Shown here piece by piece: positions 40,967 to 49,852 of a stretch of DNA of 64,000 nucleotides (position 1 is the first letter of the stretch; each line of letters starts with the position of its first letter). Source of the stretch: Fodinibacter sp963834965 (lineage in GTDB: Bacteria > Actinomycetota > Actinomycetes > Actinomycetales > Dermatophilaceae); NCBI GenBank assembly GCA_963834965.1, contig CAWIEI010000004.1, forward strand, positions 62,001 through 126,000, given 5' to 3'. The notes under the pieces are model-generated. The model saw only the letters and a program-made list of their open reading frames with translations. It did no database searches and was not told the origin of the DNA. The position numbers and the translations under genes are program-made.

Positions 40967-41667
40967 GTCTGTTCCGCCGCACTCCCGAGCAGCGGCGCGA
41001 GCGGGCCGCGCGCACGGCCGCCCCCGGACCCCTGGGCGACTACCTGTCGGTGCCGCTGCCTGCGCTCGACACACCCCTGGCCGACCTGCGGCTGCTGGCG
41101 GTCGACATCGAGACCACCGGGCTCGACCCGCGCCGCGACCGGGTGCTCTCGATCGGCTGGCTGCCGGTCGACGGCGGCCGCATCGAGCTCGGCGGGGTGG
41201 GGCGGGTGGTGGTGCGCGACGCCGGTGGGGCCGCAGGAGTGGGGCAGAGCGCCACGGTGCACGGGCTCACCGACGACCGGCTCGCCGACGGGGTGCCCAT
41301 CGAGGATGCCGTGGCGCGCCTGCTCTCCGCACTCGCCGGGCGGGTGCTGCTCGCGCACTTCGCCATCATCGAGGCGCAGTTCCTCGCCGCGGTCTGCGAG
41401 CGGGTGTGGGGAGCGGGGATGCCGTGCGTCGTCGTCGACACCTTCGAGCTCGAGCGGCGGGTGGTGGCCGGCGGGTGGGGTGCCGAGCCGGCGCGCGGCG
41501 CGTTGCGGCTCTGGACCGCTCGCGAGCGGCACGGGCTGCCGGTCTACCGGGCGCACGAGGCGCTCACCGACGCCCTGGCCTGTGCCGAGCTCTACCTCGC
41601 CCAGCGGGCCGAGCTCGAGGCGCAGGACCCGGAGACGACGCTGACCCTCCGCCACGTGGTGGCGTGA
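40963..41667 (+). CDS. DnaQ-like 3'-5' exonuclease family protein
   Basis: 234 residues from a GTG that overlaps the previous stop. Exonuclease motif I is LAVDIETTGLDPRRD with the catalytic Asp and Glu; motif II lies in LLAHFAIIEAQFL (H-N/A-x-x-x-D/E variant); motif III has HEALTDALACAELYL. The second motif reads HFAIIEAQF rather than the usual HNAxFD, so the second metal ligand is a Glu. The same gene pair, with a DUF294 protein, is common in bacteria. The nucleic acid substrate is unknown. Confidence 0.88.
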   Translation: MSLFRRTPEQRRERAARTAAPGPLGDYLSVPLPALDTPLADLRLLAVDIETTGLDPRRDRVLSIGWLPVDGGRIELGGVGRVVVRDAGGAAGVGQSATVHGLTDDRLADGVPIEDAVARLLSALAGRVLLAHFAIIEAQFLAAVCERVWGAGMPCVVVDTFELERRVVAGGWGAEPARGALRLWTARERHGLPVYRAHEALTDALACAELYLAQRAELEAQDPETTLTLRHVVA

Positions 41668-41705
41668 GGGTCAGTGCTTCTGTGGTGCTCCCCCCGGTGG
41701 GGTGC

Positions 41706-41873
41706 TCAGATGACGCGGTCGTGGCTGGTCTGCGCGATGACGTGGATCTCGAAGGCCTCGCGCGCCATGTCGCGGTCGGCGTGGGCGCTCCAGCCCCCGC
41801 CGTGGTGGCGGCTGGTGCGGAGGCGGGAGGCGATGCTGCGGGCCTTGTCGGCGGAGAAGATGGAAGTTCGCAT
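41706..41873 (-). CDS. Unrecognised short protein divergent from the LysR gene
   Basis: 55 residues (MRTSIFSADKARSIASRLRTS ... FEIHVIAQTSHDRVI) on the minus strand. Third positions are almost all G or C, as in true genes here, and the composition is balanced (Ser, Ala, His, Arg, Ile) rather than the Arg/Pro-rich pattern of antisense frames. It starts 81 bases from the divergent LysR start. No ribosome site is obvious and I know no family. Conservation in relatives would decide. Confidence 0.45.
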   Translation of the reverse strand: MRTSIFSADKARSIASRLRTSRHHGGGWSAHADRDMAREAFEIHVIAQTSHDRVI

Positions 41874-41953
41874 GCCTCAAGTGTGCGCCGGTTGATTCTT
41901 CAGCACAACGCGAAGTTACTTACCAGTAGTGAAGCCTGACTTATCATTGGTAG

Positions 41954-42868
41954 ATGCTCGACCCCCACCGCCTGCGCGTCTTCCGGTCCGTCGTCGCGAG
42001 CGGTTCCGTGCAGGCGGCCGCCGACAACCTGGGGCTCACCTCGTCGGCCGTCAGCCAGCACCTCTCGGCCCTGCAGAAGGAGACCGGGCTGACCCTGTTC
42101 CAGCGGGTCGGCCGGGGGATCGCGCCCACCGAGGCGGCGCTGGTGCTCGATGCGCAGAGCGACGAGGTGATGAGCCAGTGGAACCGGCTCGACTCGGTGG
42201 TGGCCGACCTGCGCGACGGCCGGTCGGGCCGCCTGTCGATCGGCTACTTCTCCTCGGCCGGCGCCAACTGGATGCCGTCACTCGTGAAGCGGCTGACCGC
42301 CGAGTTCCCCGACCTGGTGCTCGAACTGGTGCTCAACGAGGTCGAGCAGCGGGTGCCGCGGCTCGACATCGACCTGGTCATCGACCCGCCGGGTGGTCGG
42401 CTGCCCGACGGCTACTCCCGCACCGAGCTCACCGAGGACCCCTTCGTGGCGATCGTGCCGCGCGACCATCCGCTGGCGGGCGCGGGAACGATCGCCCTCA
42501 CCGACCTGCGCGGCGAGACCTGGGTGAGCAACGACTACCCCCGCTCCCCGGGTCACCGGCTCGTGGTGGCGTCGTGCAGCGCGGCCGGGTTCCGCCCCCG
42601 GTTCAGCGTGCAGGCCCAGGACCACTACACCGCCATCGGCTTCGTCGCCGCCGGCATCGGCATCTCCGTGCTTCCGGGCCTGGCCGCCCGCAGCCTGCCG
42701 GCCACCGTCGTGCGGCTCGGCATCGCGGCGCCGACGCCGGTGCGGCACCTGGCGGCGGTGGTGCACGACCTGGGCGCGCCGAACCCGCCGGCGGTGCGGG
42801 CCGTGGCGCTGCTCAAGGAGCTGATCGCCCACCCGAGCTCGTCGACGCGCCGCCCGCCCGGCCGCTGA
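41954..42868 (+). CDS. LysR-family transcriptional regulator
   Basis: 304 residues. An N-terminal helix-turn-helix (RLRVFRSVVASGSVQAAADNLGLTSSAVSQHLSALQKETG) is followed by a LysR substrate-binding domain with VRDLR, LSIGYFSSAGANWMP, VPRDHPLAG and GIGISVLPGLAAR. The AT-richer divergent gap (41874-41953) contains CTTACCAGTAGTGAAG-like dyads that could be its site. Its target may be the divergent short gene or an unlinked exporter; EamA transporters are frequent partners of such regulators elsewhere but none is present here. Confidence 0.92.
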   Translation: MLDPHRLRVFRSVVASGSVQAAADNLGLTSSAVSQHLSALQKETGLTLFQRVGRGIAPTEAALVLDAQSDEVMSQWNRLDSVVADLRDGRSGRLSIGYFSSAGANWMPSLVKRLTAEFPDLVLELVLNEVEQRVPRLDIDLVIDPPGGRLPDGYSRTELTEDPFVAIVPRDHPLAGAGTIALTDLRGETWVSNDYPRSPGHRLVVASCSAAGFRPRFSVQAQDHYTAIGFVAAGIGISVLPGLAARSLPATVVRLGIAAPTPVRHLAAVVHDLGAPNPPAVRAVALLKELIAHPSSSTRRPPGR

Positions 42869-42869
42869 C

Positions 42870-42967
42870 CCCGCGAACTCAGGAAGCACTTCGTCAGGTC
42901 AGGGCCGTATCCGGCCCCGGCTCGGCGAGAACCTCCTGAGCCCGCGGAGCGCCTCTGACTTCGCGGG
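42870..42967. terminator. Nested hairpins between converging genes
   Basis: An outer pair (42870-42882 with 42955-42967, 12 of 13 bases) encloses a perfect GGGCCG-TATC-CGGCCC hairpin at 42902-42917. It fills the gap between the LysR and ferredoxin genes and should stop both transcripts. Confidence 0.7.
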
Positions 42968-42981
42968 TACGCGCGCGCCGG

Positions 42982-43227
42982 TCACCCCCAGTACAGTGCG
43001 CGGGCCGGGCAGAACCTGATGGCCGCGTCGCCGTCCTCGACCGGCACCGCAGCGTCGGCGACGACCGGGTAGCCCCACTCGTCGAGGCGCACCTGGCGCG
43101 GCAGGAGGCTGGCGCACATCCCGTGCCCGGTGCAGGCGACCCGGTCGACGCGCAGCTGCGGATGCCGGGAGGCCGGCGCGGCCCGCACGGCGGCGGGGGT
43201 TCGAGGGTCAGGCACGACTCGCGACAC
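42982..43227 (-). CDS. Ferredoxin (3Fe-4S or bypassed 4Fe-4S type)
   Basis: 81 residues. The cluster-binding region is VACTGHGMCASLLP near the middle and FCPARALYW at the C-terminus, giving three conserved cysteines, as in the small actinobacterial ferredoxins that donate to P450s and other acceptors. The GTG at 43225-43227 has AGAGGA 6 bases upstream and overlaps the end of the NuoF-like gene by 20 bases. As the last gene of the operon it probably exchanges electrons with the NuoF-like protein. Confidence 0.85.
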   Translation of the reverse strand: MSRVVPDPRTPAAVRAAPASRHPQLRVDRVACTGHGMCASLLPRQVRLDEWGYPVVADAAVPVEDGDAAIRFCPARALYWG

Positions 43228-44311
43228 GGGACGTCCTCTCACTGGGGCACCGGCCGTCACGGTGTGCCTTCAGGTGCGGCCCGAGCGCGTGCAGGGCACT
43301 CGCCGCGAACCGGGCGACGCCGTCGGGGAAGCGGCACGCACCGCGGTTCGGGAGCAGCCCGGCGTGGGCGCGCACGGCATCCTGCCGGGCGGGGGTGGGG
43401 CGGTGGACCAGCAGGTCGTGCCAGGCCGCCGCCAGCGCCGGCACCCCGAACATGCACGGCCCGCACTGGCCGGCGGACTCCCCGGCGGCGTACCCCAGGT
43501 AGGAGTCGACCACGGCGACCGGGCAGCGCTGGGGTTCGAGCACGTCAATGATGCCGGGGCCGACCGACCCGCCGAAGCGCGCCAGGTCGGCGCTCGACCA
43601 GGCCAGTCCGCGCGCGGCCACCATCGGCACGAGCACGCCGCCGAGGCCGCCGATGACGAGGTGCTCGGCACCGCGGTCGGCCGTCGCGGCGTCGAGGAGA
43701 CCGGCGAGCGGTGTCCCCGACTCGGTCTCGAGGACGCCGGGGTGGCGGACCGCACCGGTCAGGGTGACCAGCCTGGGCCCGGGCTCCTGCGCAGTGCCGA
43801 ACGAGCGGAACCAGGCCGGGCCGTTCTCGGCCACCTGGGCGACCCGCCACACCGTCTCGGCGTTGAGCACGACCGTGGGGCGCACCGCGCGGCCATCGGC
43901 GTCGCGCCCCCCGCGCACGAACGGCTTCCGCTTGGTCATCGGTCGCGCCAGCCGGCCGTGGGCGAGGGCGATCAGCGAGGTCTCCTCGGACGACACGTAG
44001 CGATCCGGCGCCTCGAGCACGTTCAGGCCGGCCCGGTGGAGGATGGTGGCGGTGTACGAGCCGCGGTGGGCGGCGTACCGAACCTTGCGGGCGCGGGACG
44101 GCGCGACCAGCTCGGCGCCGCGCACCAGCTCGGCGAGGTGGTGCTCGACGACGTAGGCGTCCTTGGCCGCGCCGATCTCGCCGTCGCACGCGTTGACGAT
44201 GAGGGCGGCACCCTCCTCACGGGCGGCACGCACCTTGACGGCGGTGCTGAACGCGGCGCCCCCACGGCCGGTCAGGCCGGCGGCGTCGAGCAGGTCGGGG
44301 ATGTCGGTCAT
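43208..44311 (-). CDS. NuoF-like NADH dehydrogenase/SLBB iron-sulfur protein
   Basis: 367 residues. The N-terminus LTGRGGAAFSTAVKVRAA and DRYVSSEETSLIAL match the FMN/NADH-binding region of NuoF and RnfC. An SLBB-like segment (RLVTLTGAVRHPGVLE) follows, then the 4Fe-4S motif ESAGQCGPCMFG with a further Cys in GACRFPDGV. It is shorter than NuoF (about 430) and lies outside a complex I operon, so it is a stand-alone NAD(P)H or ferredoxin oxidoreductase. The ATGA overlap with the membrane-protein gene shows tight coupling. Confidence 0.85.
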   Translation of the reverse strand: MTDIPDLLDAAGLTGRGGAAFSTAVKVRAAREEGAALIVNACDGEIGAAKDAYVVEHHLAELVRGAELVAPSRARKVRYAAHRGSYTATILHRAGLNVLEAPDRYVSSEETSLIALAHGRLARPMTKRKPFVRGGRDADGRAVRPTVVLNAETVWRVAQVAENGPAWFRSFGTAQEPGPRLVTLTGAVRHPGVLETESGTPLAGLLDAATADRGAEHLVIGGLGGVLVPMVAARGLAWSSADLARFGGSVGPGIIDVLEPQRCPVAVVDSYLGYAAGESAGQCGPCMFGVPALAAAWHDLLVHRPTPARQDAVRAHAGLLPNRGACRFPDGVARFAASALHALGPHLKAHRDGRCPSERTSRVASRA

Positions 44312-44871
44312 GACCACTCCTGGCTCAGGACGTCGGAGCGCCGGGCTGCGTCGGCGTGCCGGGCGTTGGCCCGCCAGGCGAGGGTGGCGATGCCGACCAG
44401 CCCGCAGGCGACGGTGACGGCGCGCAGCAGCGGCTCGCTGGCGGTGCCCATGGCGAACCCGTGCACGAGCGCGACCGGCCACAGCAGGTAGGCGGTGAGA
44501 TGGACGCCCCGCCACAGTCGCTCGGGAATGCGGTGCCGCAGCCACGACGTGACGGCGACCGCCACGACGAGGTCGACCGCGAGGGTGCCCAGTCCCACCC
44601 AGAGCGTCTGGTAGCTGCTGGTGAAGGGTACGACCGCCGAGATGGCGTCGATCGACACGTAGGTCTCGGCGACCGCCGTCGCGACGTGCACGCCGAGGAA
44701 GGCGACCATGCCGAGCGAGAGCCAGCGGTGCAGGCCCATCAGCACGGTGGCGCGCTCGCCGTGGGGGGCGCGGCGGCCGGAGGTCACGGCGCCCAGCACG
44801 AGCACCGTGGTGAGCAGGGCCAGGCTGACCAGCCCGGTGGCCCGCGAGACGTACCAGAGCAGCTCGTTCAC
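44308..44871 (-). CDS. Ferric-reductase-like transmembrane protein
   Basis: 187 residues from a GTG, with about five transmembrane helices. WYVSRATGLVSLALLT, MGLHRWLSLGMVAFLGVHVA, RLWRGVHLTAYLLWPVALVHGF carry paired His residues in the second, fourth and fifth helices, consistent with haem binding as in YedZ/MsrQ and ferric reductase domains. It would pass electrons across the membrane. It overlaps ApbE (GTGA) upstream and the NuoF-like gene (ATGA) downstream. Confidence 0.85.
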   Translation of the reverse strand: MNELLWYVSRATGLVSLALLTTVLVLGAVTSGRRAPHGERATVLMGLHRWLSLGMVAFLGVHVATAVAETYVSIDAISAVVPFTSSYQTLWVGLGTLAVDLVVAVAVTSWLRHRIPERLWRGVHLTAYLLWPVALVHGFAMGTASEPLLRAVTVACGLVGIATLAWRANARHADAARRSDVLSQEWS

Positions 44872-45920
44872 GACGAGGTCCCCGATGCCGGGTTGGGCCA
44901 GCCGGCGGTGTGCACGGCGCGGCCGTCGAGGTACTCCAGACGGGCCGGGATGCCGTGTGCGGCAAGCCAGTCTGGAGCCTCGGCGCCCAGCACGACGGCC
45001 GCGGTCGAGGCGGCGTTCGCCTCGAGGGCCGTGGCGGCCACGCAGGTCACCTCGGCCCACAGGGCGGGCGCGGTGCGGCCGGTGCGGGGGTCCACGATGT
45101 GGTGGCGGAGTTCACCGTCGGCGCCGGGCCAGGTGCGCAGCCGGGTCGAGCTGGTCGCGATGGCCTGGCCGGAGACCAGGGCCACGACCTCGCGGCCCGG
45201 GGCGGTGGAGCCGTCGACGGCGATGCTCCAGCCGTCGCTGGGGGTGTCGCCGGACAGGGCTATGTCACCGCCGAGGTTGACGAGGAAGCCACCGGGCAGG
45301 CTGGCGGCCAGCCGGGCGGCGACGACGTCGGCGGCATGCGCCTTGGCGCTCGCTCCCAGGTCGAGCAGGCAGCCGCGCGGCACGCTGAGCAGCCCGTCTG
45401 CATCGATGGTCACCGACCGCCAGCCGGGCACGACCGCGCCGCCCCCGGTGGCCGTGCCGCTGGTGCCGGGGCGGGCGCGGACGACGTCGATGTCGGCGTC
45501 GTAGCCGCTCACGACGACGGCAGCGCCGACGGTGGGGTCGACCAGGCCGGCGGTGATCCGGGCCGCGTGCAGGGCGGCCCGCACGGAGCCGGCCAGGACC
45601 GGGGAGGCGATGACCCGGGCGGGGCCGTCACCGGTGGCGTCCGCGAGCCGGCACACCTCGGAGTCGACGCGGAACCGGCTGGCCGCCAGGTCGAGGGCCT
45701 CGAGGTGGCGTCGCAGCAGGTCCGTGGCCGGCGCGAGGGAGCGCGGGTCGGTGGTGAGCAGCCGCACGGTGGTGCCGATCGCGCGGAACTCGGTGCCTAC
45801 GGCATCCGCGGCCGGTGCCGTGCTGCGCATCGTCATGTCGACGGCGGGCTCGCGGTGCGGCAGGGTCGGCAGGTCGGCGACGCCGGCCGGCCCGCCGGCG
45901 GCGGTGGTGAGCGTGGTCAT
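44868..45920 (-). CDS. apbE: FAD:protein FMN transferase (ApbE)
   Basis: 350 residues. EFRAIGTTVRLL near the N-terminus, SRFRVDSEVCRLA, the DLGASAKAHAADVVA motif, VNLGGDIALSG and HHIVDPRTGRTAP are ApbE signatures. ApbE attaches FMN covalently to a Thr in a D-x-x-S/T-G-A-T motif of partner proteins using FAD. No clear signal peptide is visible in the first 30 residues, which is unusual because many ApbE proteins act outside the membrane. The expected FMN-accepting protein is not obvious in the operon. Confidence 0.92.
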   Translation of the reverse strand: MTTLTTAAGGPAGVADLPTLPHREPAVDMTMRSTAPAADAVGTEFRAIGTTVRLLTTDPRSLAPATDLLRRHLEALDLAASRFRVDSEVCRLADATGDGPARVIASPVLAGSVRAALHAARITAGLVDPTVGAAVVVSGYDADIDVVRARPGTSGTATGGGAVVPGWRSVTIDADGLLSVPRGCLLDLGASAKAHAADVVAARLAASLPGGFLVNLGGDIALSGDTPSDGWSIAVDGSTAPGREVVALVSGQAIATSSTRLRTWPGADGELRHHIVDPRTGRTAPALWAEVTCVAATALEANAASTAAVVLGAEAPDWLAAHGIPARLEYLDGRAVHTAGWPNPASGTSS

Positions 45921-45924
45921 CGAG

Positions 45925-46287
45925 TCAGGAGCCGTTGGTGCTCGACTGCGCCGGGGCCTGGGCGGGCGCCGGGGGAGCAACCGGCGCGAAACCGTTCGAC
46001 GTGCTCGAGGAGGCCCCCCCTGACGTGGTCGAGTCGTCGGAGGACGAGTCGTCGGACGAGGAGTCGTCGCCGGAGGACGACTGCGACGTGCCCGAGGTGT
46101 CGGAGGACGTGCCCGAGGTGGTGGACGACGTCCCGAAGCTGTCGGTGGTGGTCGCGCCGGCGGCGGCGGTCGTGGCTTGGGCATCCGCCAGGTGCAGCGC
46201 CACCCCGCCAGTGGCCACCGCGGCCACGAGCATGGTGCCGACGGACAGGGCCTTGGCCCGGCCGAGGGCTCGGGGGGTGGTGGACAT
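45925..46287 (-). CDS. Membrane-anchored Ser/Thr/Asp-rich protein
   Basis: 120 residues, first gene of the electron-transfer operon, 4 bases before apbE. A single N-terminal helix (about 14-37) is followed by a low-complexity Ser/Thr/Asp/Gly stretch to the end. In related operons I know, this position is held by an FMN-binding protein with the same layout (helix, Ser-rich linker) plus an FMN-binding domain. That domain and its SGAT motif are missing here, so this may be a truncated version or a spacer protein. Confidence 0.7.
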   Translation of the reverse strand: MSTTPRALGRAKALSVGTMLVAAVATGGVALHLADAQATTAAAGATTTDSFGTSSTTSGTSSDTSGTSQSSSGDDSSSDDSSSDDSTTSGGASSSTSNGFAPVAPPAPAQAPAQSSTNGS

Positions 46288-46443
46288 TCGGGGCCTCCTG
46301 GGGTGGGGTGCTGCGTAACACCTCCACCGTGGGGGGCGTACCTATGTGCAGGCTGTGTGCCCCCGGTGCCTGCCTTGTGGTTGTGCCGTCGCGGCCCTCG
46401 CGGCAGCCGACTCTTCCCGCGCACGAAATGCGGGTCGTGGCGG

Positions 46444-49116
46444 TCAGACGCGGGCGGGGTGGGTGTCTTCGCGGTCCGGCTCGGCGCCCGGCTCGCCCCG
46501 ATCGCCCGTCGTGTCCGGCGTGCCCGCTGCGCTCGTGTTGCCAGACTCGCTCGACCCGGATGCCGTGGGCGCGCCGCCCAGCGCGCCTGACTCCAGCCGC
46601 TCGGCGAGCTTGACCCCCTCGACGTCGAGGTCGGGCAGCAGCCGGTCGAGCCAGCGCGGGAGGTACCAGGCGCGGTCGCCGAGCAGGTGCATGAGCGCGG
46701 GGGTCAGCGTCATCCGCACGAGCACGGCATCCACGAGCACACCCACCGCCAGGCCGAAGCCGATGGGTCGCACCATCACCAGGTGCGAGAAGGCGAAGCC
46801 GAGGAACACGGAGGTCATGATGATCGCCGCGGCGGTGACCACCTTGGCGCCGTGCACGAAGCCGGTGCGCACCGCGGCGCGGGAGTCCTGGCCGTGCGAG
46901 CGGGCCTCGTGCATGCCCGAGACGAGGAACATCTGGTAGTCCATCGCCAAGCCGAACAGCACACCGATGAGGATGATCGGCATGAACGACAGCAGCGGCC
47001 CGGGCTGGTTGACCCCGAGCCAGCTGCCCAGCCAGCCCCACTGGTGCACGGCCACGGTGGCGCCGAACGCGGCACCCACCGAGAGCAGGAAGCCGGCCGT
47101 CGCGACCACGGGCACCACGATCGAGCGGAACACCAGCATGAGGATGATCAGGGACAGCCCGACGACGACCACGAGGTAGGCCGGCAGGGCGGCAGCGAGT
47201 CGCTGCGAGATCTCGATGTTGGCGACCGTCGAGCCGGTGAGCCCGATCTCGGTGCCGGTGTGCCGGCCGAAGGTGTCGGCGGAGAAGTGGATCGCCTCGA
47301 CCGTGTCGACGGTGGCCGGGTCGGCCGGGCCGGTGGTGGGCACCACCTGGAACGCCAGGGTGGAGGTGTCGGCGCTGACGCCGAAGGGCAGCACGCTGCT
47401 CACGCCGTCGACCGACATCAGGTCCTTCGAGATGGCGGCCTGCGCGGCGAGCACCTCGGCATCCGTGCGGGGGGTGGCCTGCTCGGGCAGGGTGGCGACG
47501 GTGATGATCGGGCCGTTGACGCCGGGGCCGAACTTGTCCGCAATGGTCGTGTAGGCCGTGTGCGCGCTGGTGCCGGTGGCCTCGCTGCCGCCGTCGGGCA
47601 GGCCCATCCGCAGCGACAGCACCGGGATGGACATCACGCCGAGCAGGGCCACGACGCCGACCACGGTCAGCCACGGGTGGCGGGTGACCGCGCCGACGTA
47701 CCAGGCGCCGTGCTCCTCCTCGCGCTGGTGGGCCGGCGCGGTGCGGGTCGCGACGTCGCCCGGGGTGGCGAAGCCGTGCGCCCGCCAACCCCGCTTGGAC
47801 ACCACCCGGGTCTTCATCAGCGCGAGCACGGCCGGGCTGACGGTGACGGCCACGAGCACCGTGACCGCCACGGTCGCGGCGGCGACGAGACCCATCTGGG
47901 CCAGGATCGGCAGGCCGGACAGCACCAGGGCGGCGAGCGCGATGACGACCGTGGTGCCCGCGAAGACCACGGCGCTGCCGGCGGTCGCCACCGAGCGCGC
48001 GATCGACTCGTGCAGGTCCTCACCGCGCAGGATGTTGCCGCGGTGCCGGTTGACGATGAACAGCGCGTAGTCGATGCCGACGGCCAACCCCAGCATCAGG
48101 GCCAGCGACGGCGTCATCGTGTTGAGGTCGGTGAACACCGTGAAGGCCACCGCGCCGGCGAGGCCGACGCCCACCCCGAGCAGCGCGACGAGCAACGGCA
48201 GGCCGGCCGCGATCAGGCTGCCCAGCATGACGACCAGCACGATCAGGGCGACGGTCAGGCCGAGCACCTCACCGGGTCCGATCAGCGAGGTGTCCTGGGT
48301 GATCTCGACGCTGTACGCGGCGGTGAGGCCGGCGGCCTTCAGGGCGGCGTCGCCGCGGGCGGGGATGAGCGCACGGTCGTCGACGGGCACCGACTGGGCG
48401 TTCTCGTCGAACTGGATCTGCACGACCGCGTGCGTGCCGTCCTTCGTGACCAGGCGGGTGCCGGCGGTGCCGGCCGCGACGACCTTGCCGTCCTCGTACT
48501 GCACGCGTCCCGCGGCGAGGTCGGCCTGAGCCTTCTCGACCTGTGCCCGGGCCTTCTCCAGCTGGGGGCGGCCGGCCTCGACCTGGGCGCGCAGCCCGGG
48601 CAGGGTCGGGTCGGCAGGGTTGGCGGCCTCGAGCTGCTTGATGAGCGCCTCGCCGCCCGCGAGCTGGCCCTGGCCCTGTGCGAGCTGCGCCTTGCCGGCA
48701 TCCAGCTGCTTCTGCCCGGCCTCGAGCTTGGCCGCGGCTGCGGTCAGGTCGGTGGCGGACTTGTCGAGCCGGGCCTGGGCCTCGAACGGGTTGTTGACCC
48801 GCTTGACGTGCGGCACCTGCGCCCAGGTGGCGAACACCTGCTCGGCGGCCGCGCGCTGCTCCGCGGTCATCGGTGTGCCGTCGGCGCTCTGGAGCACCAC
48901 CGTGCCGGCGCCGCCGGCCGCCGCGGGGATCTCCTTGCCGAGCCCGTCGATGACCTTCTGGAAGGTGGTGCCGGGGATGGAGATCTGGCTGGTCAGCGGC
49001 TTGCCGAAGGTGCCGGCGAGGGCACCGATGCCGACGAGCAGCACGAGCCAGATGGTCAGCGTGCGCCAGGCGTGGGCGGCGCACCAGCGGCCGAGGCGGT
49101 ACAGGAGCGATGACAT
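46444..49116 (-). CDS. MMPL/RND-family exporter
   Basis: 890 residues with about twelve transmembrane helices in two halves. Each half has a large extracytoplasmic loop; the first is coiled-coil-like (TAAAAKLEAGQKQLDAGKAQLAQGQGQL). Conserved MMPL segments include LMLGLAVGIDYALFIVNRHR and LIGVLFGLAMDYQMFLVSGMHEA, with the proton-relay Asp/Tyr pairs. Exporters of this type move lipids, siderophores or toxic compounds by proton antiport. It starts 25 bases downstream of the TetR gene on the same strand. The last 60 residues are acidic and disordered. Confidence 0.92.
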   Translation of the reverse strand: MSSLLYRLGRWCAAHAWRTLTIWLVLLVGIGALAGTFGKPLTSQISIPGTTFQKVIDGLGKEIPAAAGGAGTVVLQSADGTPMTAEQRAAAEQVFATWAQVPHVKRVNNPFEAQARLDKSATDLTAAAAKLEAGQKQLDAGKAQLAQGQGQLAGGEALIKQLEAANPADPTLPGLRAQVEAGRPQLEKARAQVEKAQADLAAGRVQYEDGKVVAAGTAGTRLVTKDGTHAVVQIQFDENAQSVPVDDRALIPARGDAALKAAGLTAAYSVEITQDTSLIGPGEVLGLTVALIVLVVMLGSLIAAGLPLLVALLGVGVGLAGAVAFTVFTDLNTMTPSLALMLGLAVGIDYALFIVNRHRGNILRGEDLHESIARSVATAGSAVVFAGTTVVIALAALVLSGLPILAQMGLVAAATVAVTVLVAVTVSPAVLALMKTRVVSKRGWRAHGFATPGDVATRTAPAHQREEEHGAWYVGAVTRHPWLTVVGVVALLGVMSIPVLSLRMGLPDGGSEATGTSAHTAYTTIADKFGPGVNGPIITVATLPEQATPRTDAEVLAAQAAISKDLMSVDGVSSVLPFGVSADTSTLAFQVVPTTGPADPATVDTVEAIHFSADTFGRHTGTEIGLTGSTVANIEISQRLAAALPAYLVVVVGLSLIILMLVFRSIVVPVVATAGFLLSVGAAFGATVAVHQWGWLGSWLGVNQPGPLLSFMPIILIGVLFGLAMDYQMFLVSGMHEARSHGQDSRAAVRTGFVHGAKVVTAAAIIMTSVFLGFAFSHLVMVRPIGFGLAVGVLVDAVLVRMTLTPALMHLLGDRAWYLPRWLDRLLPDLDVEGVKLAERLESGALGGAPTASGSSESGNTSAAGTPDTTGDRGEPGAEPDREDTHPARV

Positions 49117-49141
49117 GCGGGCCTTCTCGTGGGTGAGGGAG

Positions 49142-49831
49142 TCAGTGCGTGGAGGCGGGGAGGGGGGCCCGTCGGGGGTCCAGGCCGGTGCGGACGTGGC
49201 CGATCGCGGCGGTGAAGCAGCCGCGCAGGGAGGCGGGGTCGCCGGATGCCGGGGACCCGGCATCCGCAGCCCCGGTGCCGTCGCGCAGCCAGACGCGGAA
49301 CGCCGCCTCGGCGGCGCCGACCAGGCTGGAGGCGAGGGTGGCGACGTAGAGGTCGGCGTCCCGCGGGTCGGTGCGCCCGGGCGCCAGGCGGCGGCGCAGC
49401 CAGCCCTCGAGCCAGTCGAGCCAGCTGTGCAGCTCGACGAGGATCAGGCCGCGGGCGTGCGGTGAGGCCTCACCGGCGGCGGCCAGCACGCCCATCCGCT
49501 CGAGGAGGTCGCCGTCGGCGGGGTCGGTGACGACGGCGAGGGCGCTGTCGAGCACGTCCTCGTCGACCGGCCGGGCCTCGAGGCGCTCGCCGACCGAGGC
49601 GAAGAACGCGGTGACGCTGGCGGTGAGCACCGACTCCACCGACGGGAAGTAGTTGAAGAAGGTGCGGCGGGAGACGCCGGCCCGGTCGGCCACCGCCTCC
49701 GCGGTGAGCCCCTCGAAGCCGGCGTCGCGCACGATGGCGTAGGCGGCCTGCACCAGGGCGCCGCGGGTCTTCTCGCGCTTGCGGGTGCGCAGCGAGCAGC
49801 CGTCGCTGGTCGAGCCGGGCCGGAGGTTCAC
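49142..49831 (-). CDS. TetR-family regulator of the MMPL exporter
   Basis: 229 residues from a GTG. The helix-turn-helix LTAEAVADRAGVSRRTFFNYFPSVESVL lies at about 42-69, after a basic N-terminal arm (RTRKREKTRGALVQAAY). The C-terminal ligand domain is typical in length. It is transcribed before and with the exporter. A cluster of TGCAC half sites directly upstream is the likely autoregulatory operator. Confidence 0.92.
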   Translation of the reverse strand: MNLRPGSTSDGCSLRTRKREKTRGALVQAAYAIVRDAGFEGLTAEAVADRAGVSRRTFFNYFPSVESVLTASVTAFFASVGERLEARPVDEDVLDSALAVVTDPADGDLLERMGVLAAAGEASPHARGLILVELHSWLDWLEGWLRRRLAPGRTDPRDADLYVATLASSLVGAAEAAFRVWLRDGTGAADAGSPASGDPASLRGCFTAAIGHVRTGLDPRRAPLPASTH

Positions 49832-49852
49832 CCGACCGACGGTACGGCGATG

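Noticed and set aside
46444..49116. Long plus-strand frame opposite the MMPL exporter
   Set aside because: It is His/Gly/Arg/Glu-rich antisense sequence; the minus strand gives a complete membrane exporter.
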